A stretch of DNA of 64,000 nucleotides from Vibrio comitans (GTDB taxonomy: Bacteria; Pseudomonadota; Gammaproteobacteria; Enterobacterales; Vibrionaceae). Within the stretch, counting starts at the first letter, position 1. Every line of letters starts with the position of its first letter. The DNA lies in contig AP024866.1 of the NCBI GenBank assembly GCA_024346835.1, positions 1,240,001 to 1,304,000 on the forward strand, given 5' to 3'. This document shows, in pieces, positions 62,856 through 64,000 of the stretch. Made by a program: the position numbers and the translations under genes. The notes beneath the pieces were generated by a model that made no database searches, was not told where the DNA came from, and saw nothing but the letters and a program-made list of their open reading frames with translations.

Positions 62856-64000
62856 ATGTTAAAGAAAATCATTAGTAATTTGTCTTACAGTGATAAATAT
62901 CGTTTATTGTCTAAAGAACAACTCAACCTTATTGATAGCCTTAGTGAAATTCAAAAAGAAAAGTTGGACCTGGTAAACATTATCTTTCATAGCCTAGGTG
63001 TTAAGCTTCTTGTTGATGAAGGAATGCGTAATTTAGTGATTGAAAGGCTCAAGAAAGAGCAAGTCAAAGAAATCATAGAGGCGTTAAACATTGAAGGGAT
63101 CTCGTATGATCCAAAAGAATCTTTTGTAGCTTATGAAACATTAAAAGTAGTGGCCGAACAGTTCCCTGAAAAATTTTTTAAAGCATTAGGCTTAGCTGAA
63201 TCACTTGAAGAGTACGATTCATTGAAAGAGAAAGTAAGAGGGACAACTCAGGTTGCCCCTCCTTATCCTCTCTACGATTATCAAATTGATTGTGCTTCTC
63301 GAGTCAAACGTTATCTAAACTCCGAATCAGAAAAAAGGGTGCTTTTGCATCTTCCTACTGGTGCAGGCAAAACTCGAACTTCGATGAACGTCGTGTGTGA
63401 CTTTCTACGAGATAACCCTAATCAGTTGGTTGTTTGGTTAGCAGATACCAAAGAACTTTGTGAACAAGCTGTTCAAGAATTTGAGAGAGCATGGGGTACT
63501 CTGGGAAATCATAGTCTCCCTGCATATTGCTATTTTGGAGATTCGGAGCTATCCATTAGTGGATTAAATCGCGGCTTTTTAGTTGCAGGCCTACAGAAAT
63601 TGAGTAGTTTGGGTAAGCAAGATAAGAATGCACTTGACTACTTATATAGTGAATTGAGGCGAAAAACGTCTTTAGTCATATTTGATGAAGCACATAAGGC
63701 TATCGCTCCAACTTATGCAGATACAGTTGAGAAATTTCTAAATCACTCGGAAAACAACGCTTTTTTAGTTGGGTTAAGTGCAACTCCTGGTCGAGTGATG
63801 GGCGATGACGAAAAAATGCATCATGAGAACCAAAAGCTGAGTGATTTTTTTCACAACAACAAAGTTACGATGATAGTAAAAGGATACACATCCCCACTTG
63901 AGTATTTAGTTGAAGAGCAATATTTAGCTAAGGCGGAGTTTATTCAGCTTAACTATGATGATTTGTCAGTAGATCAAAAATTTGGGAAAAATAATAGAAC
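62856..64000 (+). CDS. DEAD/DEAH-type SF2 helicase, 5' part
   Basis: ATG at 62856 with GAGAGG 11 bp upstream; 381 codons are visible and the gene runs off the window. An N-terminal region of about 150 residues (helical, unknown) is followed by YQIDCASRVKRYL, Walker A LPTGAGKTRTS, the DEAH box FDEAHKA and motif III GLSATPGR. It is of the type III restriction/ResIII helicase kind. Divergent to sspBCD, it may be a part of the SspFGH restriction module described with sspBCD cassettes. The rest of the gene and its neighbours are needed to decide. Confidence 0.85.
   Translation, partial: MLKKIISNLSYSDKYRLLSKEQLNLIDSLSEIQKEKLDLVNIIFHSLGVKLLVDEGMRNLVIERLKKEQVKEIIEALNIEGISYDPKESFVAYETLKVVAEQFPEKFFKALGLAESLEEYDSLKEKVRGTTQVAPPYPLYDYQIDCASRVKRYLNSESEKRVLLHLPTGAGKTRTSMNVVCDFLRDNPNQLVVWLADTKELCEQAVQEFERAWGTLGNHSLPAYCYFGDSELSISGLNRGFLVAGLQKLSSLGKQDKNALDYLYSELRRKTSLVIFDEAHKAIAPTYADTVEKFLNHSENNAFLVGLSATPGRVMGDDEKMHHENQKLSDFFHNNKVTMIVKGYTSPLEYLVEEQYLAKAEFIQLNYDDLSVDQKFGKNNR

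Overview
The window looks like chromosomal DNA of a marine gammaproteobacterium of the Vibrionaceae, most likely Vibrio. This rests on gene content (Cys-type formate dehydrogenase with a region Tat-target protein, VF530/DUF2132 protein, ptsG next to an sgrR-like gene, DUF3861 and DUF2798 proteins), on codon and base usage, and on large families of hairpin-rich intergenic repeats. The species cannot be named from the sequence alone. There are no rRNA or tRNA genes, no CRISPR array and no recognisable insertion sequence.

Layout. 1-5121: formate dehydrogenase operon (Tat-target protein fragment, alpha, beta and gamma subunits, an extra membrane protein). 5369-7647: DEAD-box helicase, YehS/DUF1456 and a GNAT acetyltransferase. 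7816-12971: TAXI-TRAP transporter, DUF2798-DUF3861 pair behind a twin-operator promoter, QorB-like reductase, small zinc-ribbon protein. 13053-20934: amino-acid racemase, a five-copy repeat array, AEC transporter with a 27-bp palindrome, RlhA, DOPA-dioxygenase-like protein, an atypical Nramp-like transporter and a DMT exporter. 21005-31062: metal and redox region with scsABCD-like genes, secreted ParB/Srx-fold protein, second repeat array, DUF411 protein, and a MerR regulator plus copA with two matching MerR-type promoters and two microproteins. 31218-34327: two unknown membrane proteins and a POTRA-less Omp85-type barrel. 34501-41508: DASS transporter, ptsG facing sgrR across a structured intergenic region that may hold an SgrS-like locus, M14 deacylase, OGFr-domain protein. 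42183-45875: phnDCEE ABC importer and a 53-aa protein. 46159-48125: PAQR protein, lipoprotein, membrane protein. 48156-52281: sulfur-respiration-type operon (octaheme cytochrome, cytochrome b, small periplasmic protein, triple rhodanese) behind a perfect FNR box. 52297-53277: third repeat family and DUF2132. 53524-56399: lysine riboswitch, NhaC-type transporter and saccharopine dehydrogenase. 56542-64000: arfB and then an Ssp phosphorothioation defence island (unknown 111-aa protein, SspD, SspC, SspB) with a divergent, truncated SF2 helicase.

How the genes work together. The clearest special system is the SspBCD single-strand DNA phosphorothioation module with a divergent helicase that may belong to an SspFGH-type restriction half; no cysteine desulfurase (SspA) is in the window. 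Formate oxidation (fdh) and the FNR-linked cytochrome operon suggest anaerobic respiration. The copper genes form a periplasmic-thiol plus efflux defence. The lysine riboswitch ties uptake to a saccharopine enzyme. Three arrays of 103-141 bp elements, all opening with CGTCAT and closing with ATGACG and each containing several hairpins, fill the main non-coding gaps.
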